From Eubacteriales bacterium (lineage in GTDB: Bacteria; Bacillota; Clostridia; Christensenellales; Aristaeellaceae): DNA of 64,000 nt. Both the position numbers and the translations under genes were made by a program. The stretch lies in assembly GCA_028693055.1 (NCBI GenBank), contig JAQUWD010000002.1:81019-145018 (forward strand), written 5' to 3'. This document shows positions 25,430 through 34,575 of the stretch, in pieces; positions within the stretch are counted from its first letter, which is position 1, and each line of letters starts with the position of its first letter. The notes under the pieces were generated by a model, which worked only from the letters and a program-made list of their open reading frames with translations, was not told where the DNA came from and did not search any database.

Positions 25430-26626
25430 ATGAAACGACTGATATCCAAACGGCCGCTCTCGCTAATCACTCTCTTATTGGTGCTGTGCTTCATTCCCTT
25501 TTCCATGACCTTTGGTGAAGGCGACGCTATTGACGTGGATTTGAGCACAGATACGCTCGGACAAGTCAAGGCGATTTATGCAAAGCTAATCGATGAAAAG
25601 GTACTGTCCCCATTTAATGGCGTTGTGGTCACCAATCCCATTTTGAAGGAAGCGAATGCTTTTTGGATGGGGAACGACGGCAAAATCAGCACCCAAACCT
25701 ATTCGCTAAACATAACGGATAACAAATTGGTTCGCGTGTCTTTTGAAAAGAGCGATTCACATAATCTGGAAACAAGCACTTCTGGAGCTCTTGAGGCAGC
25801 GCAGGGGTATTCTCATGGACATGGCGTCGATGAAAATGCCGGCGGCGGCATCATTGATGACGTTTCTGCTGATTCGTTGCCCTCTGTAGAACAAAAGCCA
25901 GGGAGCGAGATCCTGCTGATTCAATCGGAAGCCGGTGTAGTGACCGGTGTTTTTCCGGGAGACGTTAGCATTAGCTCTAGCGTAACACAAACCACGTTCA
26001 ATCAGGTGGCCATCGGCGGCAATTTGGAAATAGCCGATGGCACCCAGCTGAATTTGTTTGGGAACAACATTGTTGCATCGCTAAACGGCAACAGCGAATA
26101 CGGGAGCGACGCCTTGGTTGAAAAGAAAAATATATTATATAATGAAAGCTCCACGCTTCGTATCGATACGCTTGAAGGCGAAGGAACCTGTTCGGGATGC
26201 CTTCGGAAGATCGGCGCGGATGATAAGGATGGATTGATTACCGCAGACTGTGGTATCCATAGGTTTTGTAATCAATGCTCCATATTTGCGGCTGATTTTC
26301 ACAAACGCTTATCCTGCGGCGAGCATTATCTATGTCAAGCTGAACCGTCAGAGATGGTAAACCACGAGACTATGGCTACCTGTGGTAAGCATTACCTGTG
26401 CAGTGAGAATGTGATCCAGAATCCTACGTTACATAGCGTGATGGGTAAGAATTGTGGGAAATATTTATGCCACAATCTTTCTGCAGCTTTGCATACCCGC
26501 TGCAAGTACTGCGGAGGCTCGCTGTGTAATGGAGAGTCCCATGGCGATGGGGTTTGCGGCAACTTTCAATCCAACCCCGGGGGCATTGCGGAGGGACCTC
26601 AAGAAACCGATTCGCCTATTCTATGA
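25430..26626 (+). CDS. Secreted Cys-rich protein with repeated CGxHYLC modules
   Basis: The function of this 398-aa protein is not recognised. A signal peptide is clear (MKRLISKRPL, then a hydrophobic stretch to about residue 27). The middle has a DUF-like alpha/beta part and a Ser/Gly-rich region. The C-terminal third holds Cys pairs: CSGC, CGIHRFCNQC, CGEHYLC, CGKHYLC, CGKYLC, CKYCGGSLC. The paired Cys and His pattern suggests small zinc-binding knuckles or disulfide-linked modules. Start: the ATG at 25430 with AAAGGAG about 11 nt upstream. A 13-nt palindrome-like GATTCG/CGAATC at 25338-25354 lies in the shared upstream region with EpsG. It may belong to the surface, but the role is unknown. 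Confidence 0.75.
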   Translation: MKRLISKRPLSLITLLLVLCFIPFSMTFGEGDAIDVDLSTDTLGQVKAIYAKLIDEKVLSPFNGVVVTNPILKEANAFWMGNDGKISTQTYSLNITDNKLVRVSFEKSDSHNLETSTSGALEAAQGYSHGHGVDENAGGGIIDDVSADSLPSVEQKPGSEILLIQSEAGVVTGVFPGDVSISSSVTQTTFNQVAIGGNLEIADGTQLNLFGNNIVASLNGNSEYGSDALVEKKNILYNESSTLRIDTLEGEGTCSGCLRKIGADDKDGLITADCGIHRFCNQCSIFAADFHKRLSCGEHYLCQAEPSEMVNHETMATCGKHYLCSENVIQNPTLHSVMGKNCGKYLCHNLSAALHTRCKYCGGSLCNGESHGDGVCGNFQSNPGGIAEGPQETDSPIL

Positions 26627-26710
26627 AGAATAGAAGTATGGTAAACCCAGATATTTCGAGGAACCGCGCAGCCTATGCCTATCTGCCAACCGCTTTCTCG
26701 GTCTGAGTTA

Positions 26711-26758
26711 CCCAATGTAAAGGAGCCCGCTACATGCAGCGGGCTCCTTTACATTGGG
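26711..26758. terminator. Long perfect hairpin between convergent genes
   Basis: A perfect 21-bp stem (26711-26731 with 26738-26758) has a 6-nt loop. It lacks a T-run on either side, so a normal intrinsic terminator is less certain, but its position between convergent genes fits termination or transcript protection. Confidence 0.55.
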
Positions 26759-26811
26759 GCGCGATCGTTTTGGTCATAGGCGGAAAACGAAGCAGACCTG
26801 TCTCATTGGAT

Positions 26812-28302
26812 TCAGTTCTGCGTTGTGTCAAGCAACTCGAAATACCATTTCATATAGCGAACTCGTCCATAGATTCCCTGCCAAGGCAGCTTATCCGCTT
26901 TAAATACGTAGGGTTGGGTACTCAAGGGCTGTACCGACACCTCGTCGCTATCCGTGACTAAGATATATTGCTGACGCTCCGCCATTTCTTCCCGAAACCG
27001 GGCGGCTTCTCCGTTAAGCAGAGATTTGGTCGCGCTTAGCGTTGCGGTGTTCATTATGGTATAGCCAAAGCCGCCGAAGGCAAACAAGCCAAGGCATAGC
27101 GCTAAATAGCCGGCAGTGAAGCGCTGCCCGAAGCTGTCCGCCACACGGACGGGCGCGTCCTTTTGCCGCTCCAAATAGCGGATGAGAGAGCCGGTGGCAT
27201 AGATTGCGGAGCCAACCGCCATCACGAGAAAATAGAAGTAGATCACATTATAATAGCGCTCTGTGGTGTAGCCAAAGCCGGTATAGACGCCCGGCACCAA
27301 GGTGGCGGAGAACAGGCCGTAGAACATAACCAACACCCCAAAGGGGTGGCGGAAGGAATACTCGCTTTGCTTTAGCGGCTTCCATAGCGTAGGGAGAATC
27401 AATAAAAGCGCGCCCAGCAGCTGAGGCGTCATCATCTTGCCCGCTACGTCGAAGGAATCAAGCGCCGCAGTAAGGATGGACATGAGAGGCGAAAGGGCCT
27501 CTCCGGTGCGCTCCTGACGCAGCTCGTTGCCGGGAGCCAGCAGACTAATGGTCATGGAGAGCAGAAAGAAGCCTAAAGCTATGGAGCAGGGAATGCGATT
27601 TTTGGAGCGCTTCACCCATGCGGCAATGGTTTCCAGCAGCACGAGAACAAACGCCCCCAGCATAGGCCCGAAAAAGCTTCCCCCCAGCATGAAGCCCAGC
27701 AGAGCCGCCCAGATGCAGCGGCGAATCAGCTGGCTTTTACGCTGAGGCTTCAGGCAGCGGGTCAGCACGCCCTCCAATAGGAATAGCGTGCAGGCCGCCA
27801 CCGTATACATACCGCCGTTATGCCAATAGACGCTGTAGCCAATGGACGGCATGAATTGAATGATCAGCGTTAGAAAGACGGCGTAGACAATCCAGAAGCA
27901 GGCTTTGCCCCCGTGCAGCAGGGTTTCAGTTACGCCCTTTACCATGTAGCCAACGGACAGGCATAGCAGGGCGAGTATGCACCAATTGCTGATAAAATAC
28001 AGGTTGATATTAAAAATAAGGGGATTGACGCCGAATAGGGCGGTTGATACAAAATTACCCTGCCAATCGTTATAGGTATCGATGGTTTTTTGTACAATGG
28101 CTTTAGCCGCCTCTGTCAAGGAGCCGGTGCTTTGCCACGCCCGGGCTGCGTCCAGCGTAAAGCCGAAGTCGTCGTCGGCGGGGTAATTGTACAGAGCAAT
28201 CACTGCCAGCGGGAGTAGAGATAGAATAAGGGCGACGGCGCAGATGCGCCCGAGCCAAACGGTCGATAGGGTTTGATGGGGAAGGGAGATTCCTTTTCGC
28301 AT
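26812..28302 (-). CDS. DUF6056-like polytopic membrane protein (putative GT-C-type glycosyltransferase)
   Basis: This 496-aa membrane protein has about ten hydrophobic helices. An acidic DDD stretch (NYPADDDFGF) follows the first helix, as in GT-C glycosyltransferases, where such acidic residues are catalytic. A YWHNGGMYT segment lies later. A soluble C-terminal tail of about 80 residues follows. It is likely to move a sugar from a lipid carrier to a surface component, but no acceptor is evident. The ATG at 28302 has AAAGGA upstream, whereas the TTG at 28329 has none. A second member of the same kind lies at 56271. A flotillin gene is just upstream (53 nt). Confidence 0.75.
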   Translation of the reverse strand: MRKGISLPHQTLSTVWLGRICAVALILSLLPLAVIALYNYPADDDFGFTLDAARAWQSTGSLTEAAKAIVQKTIDTYNDWQGNFVSTALFGVNPLIFNINLYFISNWCILALLCLSVGYMVKGVTETLLHGGKACFWIVYAVFLTLIIQFMPSIGYSVYWHNGGMYTVAACTLFLLEGVLTRCLKPQRKSQLIRRCIWAALLGFMLGGSFFGPMLGAFVLVLLETIAAWVKRSKNRIPCSIALGFFLLSMTISLLAPGNELRQERTGEALSPLMSILTAALDSFDVAGKMMTPQLLGALLLILPTLWKPLKQSEYSFRHPFGVLVMFYGLFSATLVPGVYTGFGYTTERYYNVIYFYFLVMAVGSAIYATGSLIRYLERQKDAPVRVADSFGQRFTAGYLALCLGLFAFGGFGYTIMNTATLSATKSLLNGEAARFREEMAERQQYILVTDSDEVSVQPLSTQPYVFKADKLPWQGIYGRVRYMKWYFELLDTTQN

Positions 28303-28354
28303 CCTGCAATCCTTTCTGAATGGGCTCAACGCTCTTCATGATGGGGTTCCGTAT

Positions 28355-29782
28355 TTACGGTTCAGCGGGGGCGCTCTCCTGCGCCAGAGCGGCTTCGGCA
28401 GACGACGCTGTATTTTGGGCGCGGCCTACAAGGCCGCCCGTTGAAATATCCTTAAGCATTTTGGGCACATCCATTCCAATTGCGCCTTTCATGGCTTCAA
28501 AGGTCTGCATCATGGAACCGGTGATATCACGGGTTAGGCCGGTTGCGGCTCCTTCGCCGAACATCAGTATCTTATCGGTCTGGGCTAGCGGCTCGCCGAT
28601 GGCGCGCGCGACCTCCGGCAGCTTATCTACCACCATTTCCAGCATGGCGGCTTCGCCATATTTCTGCATGGCTGTGGCTTTTAATTCCAATGCTTCCGCT
28701 TCCGCCTTGCCCTTTAGCAGGATGGCTTCGGCCTGCTTCTGGGCGGCGTAATACTCTGCGTCTGCCTTGGCTTGAAGCTCGGCTTTATCGGCTTCGGCTT
28801 GGGCGATTCGCGCGTCGCGCTCTGCCTCCGCCTTCTCGCGGATTTCAACGTTTAGCTTCTGACGTTGAATTTCAACCTGCTGGCGCTCCAATTCGGTCTG
28901 CTTTTGCAGCTTGACCATTTCCGCGTCGGCCCGTTCCTGCTCGAAGGATTTGCGGGCGATTTCCTGTTGAATGTTATAGGCGATATCTGCATCCGCCTTG
29001 GCACGGTCGGCTTGCACCTTGAATTCAGCCTGCTTGAGCTCCAAGTCCTTGGATTGCTCGGCCATCAGCGCGTTTGCCTCCACCGACGCTTTGTGCCCCT
29101 GCTGCTCGGCCTCGGCTTTCGCAATCTGAGCATCGCGTTCCTTTTCCACGATGTTCTTGGTGGCCATGGTTTCCACCACGCCCTCTTTGTCCTCAAAGTT
29201 TTGAATGGTGATGTTTATAATTTCAAGCCCCATGTTGGCCATGTCGGCTGTAGCGGCTCGACTGGTCTCGGTGGCAAATTTATCGCGATTTTGCACCAAG
29301 TCGGCAATGGTCATCCGACCAATGATTTCGCGCATATTGCCTTCCAGCACCTGCTGCGCGATGGCGGCGATGTTTTCCGATTTCCAGTTCAGGAACTGCT
29401 CGGCGGCTGTTGCAATGCTGATATCGTCCGACGCAATTTTGATATTGGCTACGCCGTCTACGATTACCGATATGTACTCCTGAGACGGAACCGGCTGAGT
29501 GGTGCGGATATCCACCTGCATGATGCCTAGATTGAGCTTATCGACGCGCTCAAAAAACGGAATCACAAGCGTTGCGCCGCCGCGAACGATACGATACCCA
29601 AATTTTTTCACCGTGATCTGTCCGTTTTCGTCCTTGACCTTGTAACGACGGCGAATCCCGCCGGAGATGACCAACGCCACGTTCGGCGGTACCTTTCGGT
29701 AATTAAATAGGATGAGTAAAACAACTAGGGCAAGAACGCCCACCCAAATCCATGTTCCATATTGTGCAAAAAAATCTGTCAT
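28355..29782 (-). CDS. Flotillin-like SPFH-domain membrane protein
   Basis: This is a 475-aa flotillin. It has one N-terminal TM helix (about residues 10-28), then the SPFH/band-7 domain (VPPNVALVISGG through MGLEIINITIQNFED) and a long heptad-rich coiled coil of Ala/Glu/Lys (about 230-410). The tail (TGLTRDITGSMMQTFEAMKG) matches FloT-type ends. Flotillins form oligomers in functional membrane microdomains and scaffold signalling or secretion proteins. The usual NfeD partner gene is not adjacent. The ribosome binding site GGAGGCGGAG precedes the ATG. Confidence 0.92.
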   Translation of the reverse strand: MTDFFAQYGTWIWVGVLALVVLLILFNYRKVPPNVALVISGGIRRRYKVKDENGQITVKKFGYRIVRGGATLVIPFFERVDKLNLGIMQVDIRTTQPVPSQEYISVIVDGVANIKIASDDISIATAAEQFLNWKSENIAAIAQQVLEGNMREIIGRMTIADLVQNRDKFATETSRAATADMANMGLEIINITIQNFEDKEGVVETMATKNIVEKERDAQIAKAEAEQQGHKASVEANALMAEQSKDLELKQAEFKVQADRAKADADIAYNIQQEIARKSFEQERADAEMVKLQKQTELERQQVEIQRQKLNVEIREKAEAERDARIAQAEADKAELQAKADAEYYAAQKQAEAILLKGKAEAEALELKATAMQKYGEAAMLEMVVDKLPEVARAIGEPLAQTDKILMFGEGAATGLTRDITGSMMQTFEAMKGAIGMDVPKMLKDISTGGLVGRAQNTASSAEAALAQESAPAEP

Positions 29783-30222
29783 TGGCTCCGCCTCCGTTAC
29801 CTGAGTATGATTGCGCTTGTATAGAAGGGAATGCAGTAACTGTTACGCATCATACCACAAGGAGAAAATGAATGCAATGATCTGCAAGGCGCAGGCGCAG
29901 GGCAATCGCTTAAATTTAGCGATAACAAGCATCTTCAGTTGTCGCTTTTCCAGCTGCAGGCGTACAGTGAACAGGTTGAAAAGCATGAGACGAAAGTGGG
30001 GTATCTAAAATAAGACAGCGACGAAAAAATTGCAATCCTTGGCGTGTCGTATACGCCGTTTGGCAACGTGTTACTCCTTGCAAGCGAAAAGGGTGAATGA
30101 GAACATGGAACGCACCGCAGACTTTACAGTGCCGGGCGCGGATGCTATACTGGTTTGGAGCGGAAACCAGCCCAAGGAAGAACGCGTAAATTCCTTAGGC
30201 AAAAACAAAAGGACGATGAGTG
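29783..30222. other. Intergenic region upstream of a membrane AraC regulator
   Basis: These 440 bases contain no supported gene. Short open frames at 29811-30008 and 30030-30278 have no ribosome binding site and unusual composition. A promoter at 30123-30151 reads into the AraC gene. Confidence 0.5.
30123..30151 (+). promoter_or_regulatory. SigA-type promoter of the membrane AraC gene
   Basis: -35 TTTACA (30123-30128) and -10 TATACT (30146-30151) are spaced by 17 nt, about 70 nt before the start. Confidence 0.65.
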
Positions 30223-32346
30223 ATGCGGACGTTTCGAAGGTACTTGTTTTCCTATATTGTTACGCTAATGCTTCCTAGCTTGATTCTATCCTGCGTCATT
30301 TTTCATATTGTCAATCAATATTGTAGCGTTCAAATATTGGAGCAAAACAACGCGGCTCTTGAACAGCTCAGTGTTTCAATCTCCATGCAGGAGGAGCAGA
30401 TGGAAGCATACGCGCTGCAAACAACGCAGCGCAGCGAGTTCTTTCCCCGAAATCTGGACAACAACCTGACGACCTTTCTGGAACTGAAAAAAAGCCTGTC
30501 TCAATGGCAGATGACCAACCGCTTTCTGGATTCCGTTTTCTTTTATACAACGCCGCTGAACAAGGTTTATTCCTATAACGCGTTATTCGAGCTGGACTGG
30601 TTTAGGCAAAAGGAGTTGCCCTTTTTAACTGCCGAGGAGCTTACAGATCTTTTGAATTGTCAGCAAGCCCGGGGCTGGCTGGCCGATCCATCTAAGGATA
30701 ACAGAGCCTTGTTTTATTTTTCCAGCGTTCGCCTCAACTCAAAGGAACGAAATATCCTGCTTTGCAAAATCGATTTATCCACATTAAATTCCATGGTTGA
30801 CAGCACCCTGCTCTATTCCATGGGGACGACTCTTTTGTGCGACGCTCAAGGTAAAGCGCTGTACTATGGCAATTCCTCCAATTTGTGGACGACTGATGAG
30901 ATAGCGCTTTGTCTGCGGCAAAGCGCTCCGTCTGGCATTATGGAGCTGGGCGGTCGGCAGACGCTGTATGTACGCTATCCTTCTCAGAACGGGGATATCG
31001 TTTTTATAAGCCTTGTGCCAGCCGCCATCGCCAACGAACCTATCACGCGCTTGCTGAGACTTTTTCTGGGCGGGATGGGCTTAATTATTGTTTTGGGCGC
31101 GATGATTATTGCGGTGCTGATGCGCTCTACCTATCGTCCCATTCGCAGTCTGGAGCATTATGTGCTGGATGCCAATGTACTGTCAAACCCTACGGACGAC
31201 GCGGTGGATAACGTGCGTAGCGCCTTTGCAAAGATGCATACCAGCAATACATTTATGCTACAAAGAAGCGAGGCGCTGGCAAAGGAGAGGATCATCCTGA
31301 AGCTCCTTTTGGGTGATTACGCCTCGCCGGAAGCCTTCAATGCCGAAGGGCGCACCCACGGCCTTCACTTGGGGTTGGATTGCTGGCATGTGGCGTTGGT
31401 TACCGGCAGTGCGTTGACGGAGGATGAAAACTTTGCCGCTCAGATTGTGGAGGCAGCGAAGCAGTGTGTGTCCGGTGAGAATCCCCCGCTTTACTTGGAG
31501 GTGTCGGAAAGCCATAGCCTTATTTTCATCCTCGACGGCATGCCGTGCGAGGATGAAAAGTCGCGTCTTCTTAGGCAGTTTGTGCGTTGGGGACAAAAGG
31601 TCGAGCTAAAGATGAGCGCCGTATGCACACAGCTACACGAAATAGCTGAGGCGTACCTGCGTTTAACCAGAGACGAGCAGACCAACGCGCCGGGGCAGGA
31701 GAAACGGGTTGAGGAATTTATTGCCCTTTATCAAAACGCTCTGGAATTTGGTGAGCTGGAGCGTATTCAATTCGCGTTGAATTTGTTCCAAGGTCTCGTT
31801 CCCGGGATGCGCGACGATGAACTGCTACATTTATGTTATACCGTTACGCATATGGCCCAATCAAGAGTAGAGGCGCTGGGAGACCGAGCCACACGAGAAA
31901 AAATAGATCAACGGCTTCGCACGTATCTGAGCAGCGACCTGCATGCCGCTGCCGCCGTCAACTTTTTATGCGGGCTTAGCGCGGCTCTAGGCGCGGGCGC
32001 GCAGCAATCCGAGGATCTTTATATTCAAAAGGTGGAGGATTATCTTCGCGCCCATTATAGGGATGAAGAATTTACCGTACAGAATGCGGCGGCGGCCTTT
32101 GACCGTTCCATCAGCAATCTGAGCCATTATTTTAAAAGCCATACAGGTCTTTCTATCTCCACTTATGTAGAAAGCCTTCGTATGGAAGCAGCCCGTCAGC
32201 TTTTAAAACAAACCAGCGTCAGCGTGTCAGAAATTGCTCATGCCGTTGGTTACGCACAGCCGGCTACTTTTATGCGGGCGTTCAAGAAGGTCTGCGGCTA
32301 TTCGCCCAGTGCTTACCGCGAGAACGAGGACGAAGCTGCTCTGTAA
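30223..32346 (+). CDS. Membrane-anchored AraC family regulator (YesS-like)
   Basis: This is a one-component sensor-regulator of 707 aa. TM helices lie at about residues 7-30 and 274-300, with an extracellular Cache-like region between. A HAMP-like linker, a long cytoplasmic middle part and an AraC HTH follow (about 600-700, with FKSHTGLSISTYVESLRMEAARQLL and a final FKKVCGYSPSAYRENE). The ATG at 30223 (10 nt after AAAGGA) or the GTG at 30220 (7 nt after) are both possible. It precedes the third sugar importer in the same orientation and probably activates it in response to an extracellular ligand. Confidence 0.9.
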   Translation: MRTFRRYLFSYIVTLMLPSLILSCVIFHIVNQYCSVQILEQNNAALEQLSVSISMQEEQMEAYALQTTQRSEFFPRNLDNNLTTFLELKKSLSQWQMTNRFLDSVFFYTTPLNKVYSYNALFELDWFRQKELPFLTAEELTDLLNCQQARGWLADPSKDNRALFYFSSVRLNSKERNILLCKIDLSTLNSMVDSTLLYSMGTTLLCDAQGKALYYGNSSNLWTTDEIALCLRQSAPSGIMELGGRQTLYVRYPSQNGDIVFISLVPAAIANEPITRLLRLFLGGMGLIIVLGAMIIAVLMRSTYRPIRSLEHYVLDANVLSNPTDDAVDNVRSAFAKMHTSNTFMLQRSEALAKERIILKLLLGDYASPEAFNAEGRTHGLHLGLDCWHVALVTGSALTEDENFAAQIVEAAKQCVSGENPPLYLEVSESHSLIFILDGMPCEDEKSRLLRQFVRWGQKVELKMSAVCTQLHEIAEAYLRLTRDEQTNAPGQEKRVEEFIALYQNALEFGELERIQFALNLFQGLVPGMRDDELLHLCYTVTHMAQSRVEALGDRATREKIDQRLRTYLSSDLHAAAAVNFLCGLSAALGAGAQQSEDLYIQKVEDYLRAHYRDEEFTVQNAAAAFDRSISNLSHYFKSHTGLSISTYVESLRMEAARQLLKQTSVSVSEIAHAVGYAQPATFMRAFKKVCGYSPSAYRENEDEAAL

Positions 32347-32414
32347 CGCCGCTTTTTTCAAATCATACCACCTCCATACCGGCTAAGCCTTGATTTTTAT
32401 AACTATCGTGATTT

Positions 32415-32449
32415 CAAATATCGCCGCCTGCACCGGGCAGCGATATTTG
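32415..32449. terminator. Hairpin in the region before the third importer
   Basis: A 10-bp stem (32415-32424 with 32440-32449) encloses a GC-rich 15-nt loop. No T-run follows, so it could be a weak terminator of the AraC transcript or a regulatory structure. The decamer GTGATTTCAA occurs at 32408-32417 and again at 32529-32538 and could mark regulator sites. Confidence 0.4.
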
Positions 32450-32563
32450 GTAAGCGCTTTTGAAACTGAATGACCGAGTTTTGCGCCGATCTTTTTTGTT
32501 TTTTTCAAATATTGCTATCAGTGCTGTTGTGATTTCAAGCTTTTCTGACTCAAGAATCGCCCG

Positions 32564-32592
32564 TTGAAAAAGTAGTCCTTCCAGAATACAAT
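32564..32592 (+). promoter_or_regulatory. SigA-type promoter of the third sugar importer
   Basis: -35 TTGAAA (32564-32569) and -10 TACAAT (32587-32592) have a 17-nt spacer and lie 52 nt before the first permease gene. Confidence 0.7.
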
Positions 32593-32644
32593 GCATAACG
32601 TAAGGACTTGAAGACATGAAAATTTTCAAAGGATGTGCGATCAT

Positions 32645-33592
32645 ATGCAAACGGCTCCCGTAGTCAGCGGCTGCGTTAAGCGTTCTTGGTATGCGGGTTT
32701 TATCCAGAGCCTGCGCCGCAATTGGATACTTTATGCTTTTTTGGTTCCCACGCTAGCATACTTGATTATTTTTCAATACTGGCCTTTGTATGGCGTACAA
32801 ATCGCCTTTCGAAAGTTTACCGCGTCCAAGGGCATATGGGGCAGCGCTTGGGTGGGAATGCAGAATTTTGAAAAGTTTTTCAACTCCTATATGTTTAAGG
32901 ATCTGTTGGTCAACACGGTTGTTTTAAGCGTTTATCAGTTAATCGCGGCTTTTCCCTTTCCGATTATTCTGGCGCTGATGCTCAACTACAGCGTGTCAAA
33001 CCGGCTGCGCAGGGCTACCCAGATGGTTACCTATGCGCCTCACTTTATTTCCACGGTGGTACTTGTGGGTATGATGTCTGTTTTTATGGGACAGACCGGG
33101 CTATTTAACACGCTGCTGGGAAAGCTGGGTATCGGTCCGGTTGCATTTTTGTCCGATTCCTCCATGTTCCGGGATATTTATGTTTGGTCCCATATCTGGC
33201 AGCGAACGGGCTATAACTCCGTCATCTATATTGCAGCGCTAGCCAGCGTTAGCCCGGAGCTGCACGAAGCCGCTATTGTGGACGGCGCAAACAAGCTGCA
33301 ACGAATTTGGCATGTGGATATTCCCGCCATTCTGCCCACTGCTGTAATTCTACTAATAATGAGCACCGGCAACGTGCTGAGTCTCGGCTTTGAAAAGGTG
33401 TATTTAATGCAGAATGATCTGAACCTGAACGTTGCGGAAATTATATCCACCTACGTGTACAAGATCGGTCTGCTCAACGCCCAGTACAGCTATTCCACGG
33501 CCATCGGCTTGTTTAACAACATTGTTAATCTGGTGATCCTGCTCAGCGTCAACAAGCTTGCAGACCGACTTTCGGGAACCAGTCTGCTCTAG
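32645..33592 (+). CDS. ABC transporter permease, LplB/polysaccharide-type
   Basis: This is the first permease of a third importer, 315 aa. The N-terminal segment LYAFLVPTLAYLIIFQYWPLYGVQIAFRKF is typical of the LplB branch of CUT1 systems, which move complex saccharides such as uronic-acid oligomers. The EAA loop is LHEAAIVDGANKLQRIWHVDIPAI. The ATG at 32645 was chosen over 32633, because the AAAGGA site overlaps the latter. The second permease starts 13 nt after the stop, with an AGGAGG signal. Confidence 0.9.
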   Translation: MQTAPVVSGCVKRSWYAGFIQSLRRNWILYAFLVPTLAYLIIFQYWPLYGVQIAFRKFTASKGIWGSAWVGMQNFEKFFNSYMFKDLLVNTVVLSVYQLIAAFPFPIILALMLNYSVSNRLRRATQMVTYAPHFISTVVLVGMMSVFMGQTGLFNTLLGKLGIGPVAFLSDSSMFRDIYVWSHIWQRTGYNSVIYIAALASVSPELHEAAIVDGANKLQRIWHVDIPAILPTAVILLIMSTGNVLSLGFEKVYLMQNDLNLNVAEIISTYVYKIGLLNAQYSYSTAIGLFNNIVNLVILLSVNKLADRLSGTSLL

Positions 33593-33605
33593 GAGGATAA
33601 AAGGA

Positions 33606-34499
33606 ATGATCGGAATTAGACGAAAAAGCCGCTTCGACAGAGGCTTTGACATTATCAATACCTTTTTGCTGGTGCTGTCGCTGCTGGTAGTGCTTTATCC
33701 GCTTTACTTTATCCTGATCGCTTCCGTCAGCGACGCGACCTCCATCGCCTCCGGCAAGGTCATCCTCTTGCCGCAGAACGTATCCTTCATCGGCTATCAA
33801 CGGATTTTGGAGGATCAGCGCATCTGGACAGGATATGGCAACTCCATCCTATACACCGTCGCGTCTACAGCAATCGGTGTCATTGCCACCGTTATGGCTG
33901 GTTACTCCTTTTCCCGCAAGGATTTGGCTGGACGCAAGGTATTGATTTCGCTCTACATCTTCACTATGTATTTTAGCGGCGGGCTTATTCCCACCTATTT
34001 GGTTGTAAAGCAGCTGGGTTTGATCGGCTCTCCTTGGACGGTGATTTTGCTTGGCTCCGTTTCGGTATACAATATCATCATCGCTCGTTCCTTCTTTGCC
34101 TCTAGCATACCGCCCGAATTGTTTGAGGCTGCGTCCATAGATGGATGCGGGAACGGTCGATTCTTTATCAGCATTGTAGTTCCCCTGTCCAAATCCATTA
34201 TTGCGGTGCTGGCGCTGTATTATGCGGTGGCACAGTGGAACGGCTATTTTAATGCGCTGGTTTACTTGAACAAGCAGCAGCATTACCCGCTACAAATGGT
34301 GCTTAGGGAAATTCTGATCGGTAGCCAAAGCATACAAGCAGACGTGGCGGATGTGGACGCGATACAGGAGATGCAACGCATTGCCGCCACGGTGCGCTAT
34401 GGGGTCATCGTAGTGGCGTCTGTGCCCATGCTGATGCTGTATCCTCTGGTGCAGAAATATTTCGTCAAGGGCGTTATGATCGGTTCCGTCAAGGGATGA
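33606..34499 (+). CDS. ABC transporter permease, YtcP type
   Basis: This is the second permease, 297 aa, of the YtcP/LplC branch. It shows SLLVVLYPLYFILIASVSDATSIASGKVILLP near the N-terminus, the EAA loop LFEAASIDGCGNGRFF and a C-terminal VKGVMIGSVKG. The ATG at 33606 follows AGGAGGATAAAAGGA; a longer frame from 33558 starts inside the previous gene. It acts with LplB-type and LplA-type partners and a shared ATPase not found here. Confidence 0.92.
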   Translation: MIGIRRKSRFDRGFDIINTFLLVLSLLVVLYPLYFILIASVSDATSIASGKVILLPQNVSFIGYQRILEDQRIWTGYGNSILYTVASTAIGVIATVMAGYSFSRKDLAGRKVLISLYIFTMYFSGGLIPTYLVVKQLGLIGSPWTVILLGSVSVYNIIIARSFFASSIPPELFEAASIDGCGNGRFFISIVVPLSKSIIAVLALYYAVAQWNGYFNALVYLNKQQHYPLQMVLREILIGSQSIQADVADVDAIQEMQRIAATVRYGVIVVASVPMLMLYPLVQKYFVKGVMIGSVKG

Positions 34500-34575
34500 T
34501 TAGCAGAGCTGCCCTCCACCCCAAAAAGCGGAAGGCTGAGCATGCTCTGTAATCGATATATAAAGGAGGATTCCC

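Noticed and set aside
28865..29530. 221-codon plus-strand frame over the flotillin gene
   Set aside because: It is an antisense shadow of the coiled coil; no ribosome binding site and no family motif.
29811..30278. Two short plus-strand open frames before the membrane AraC gene
   Set aside because: No ribosome binding site, and the second overlaps the promoter and the AraC start.
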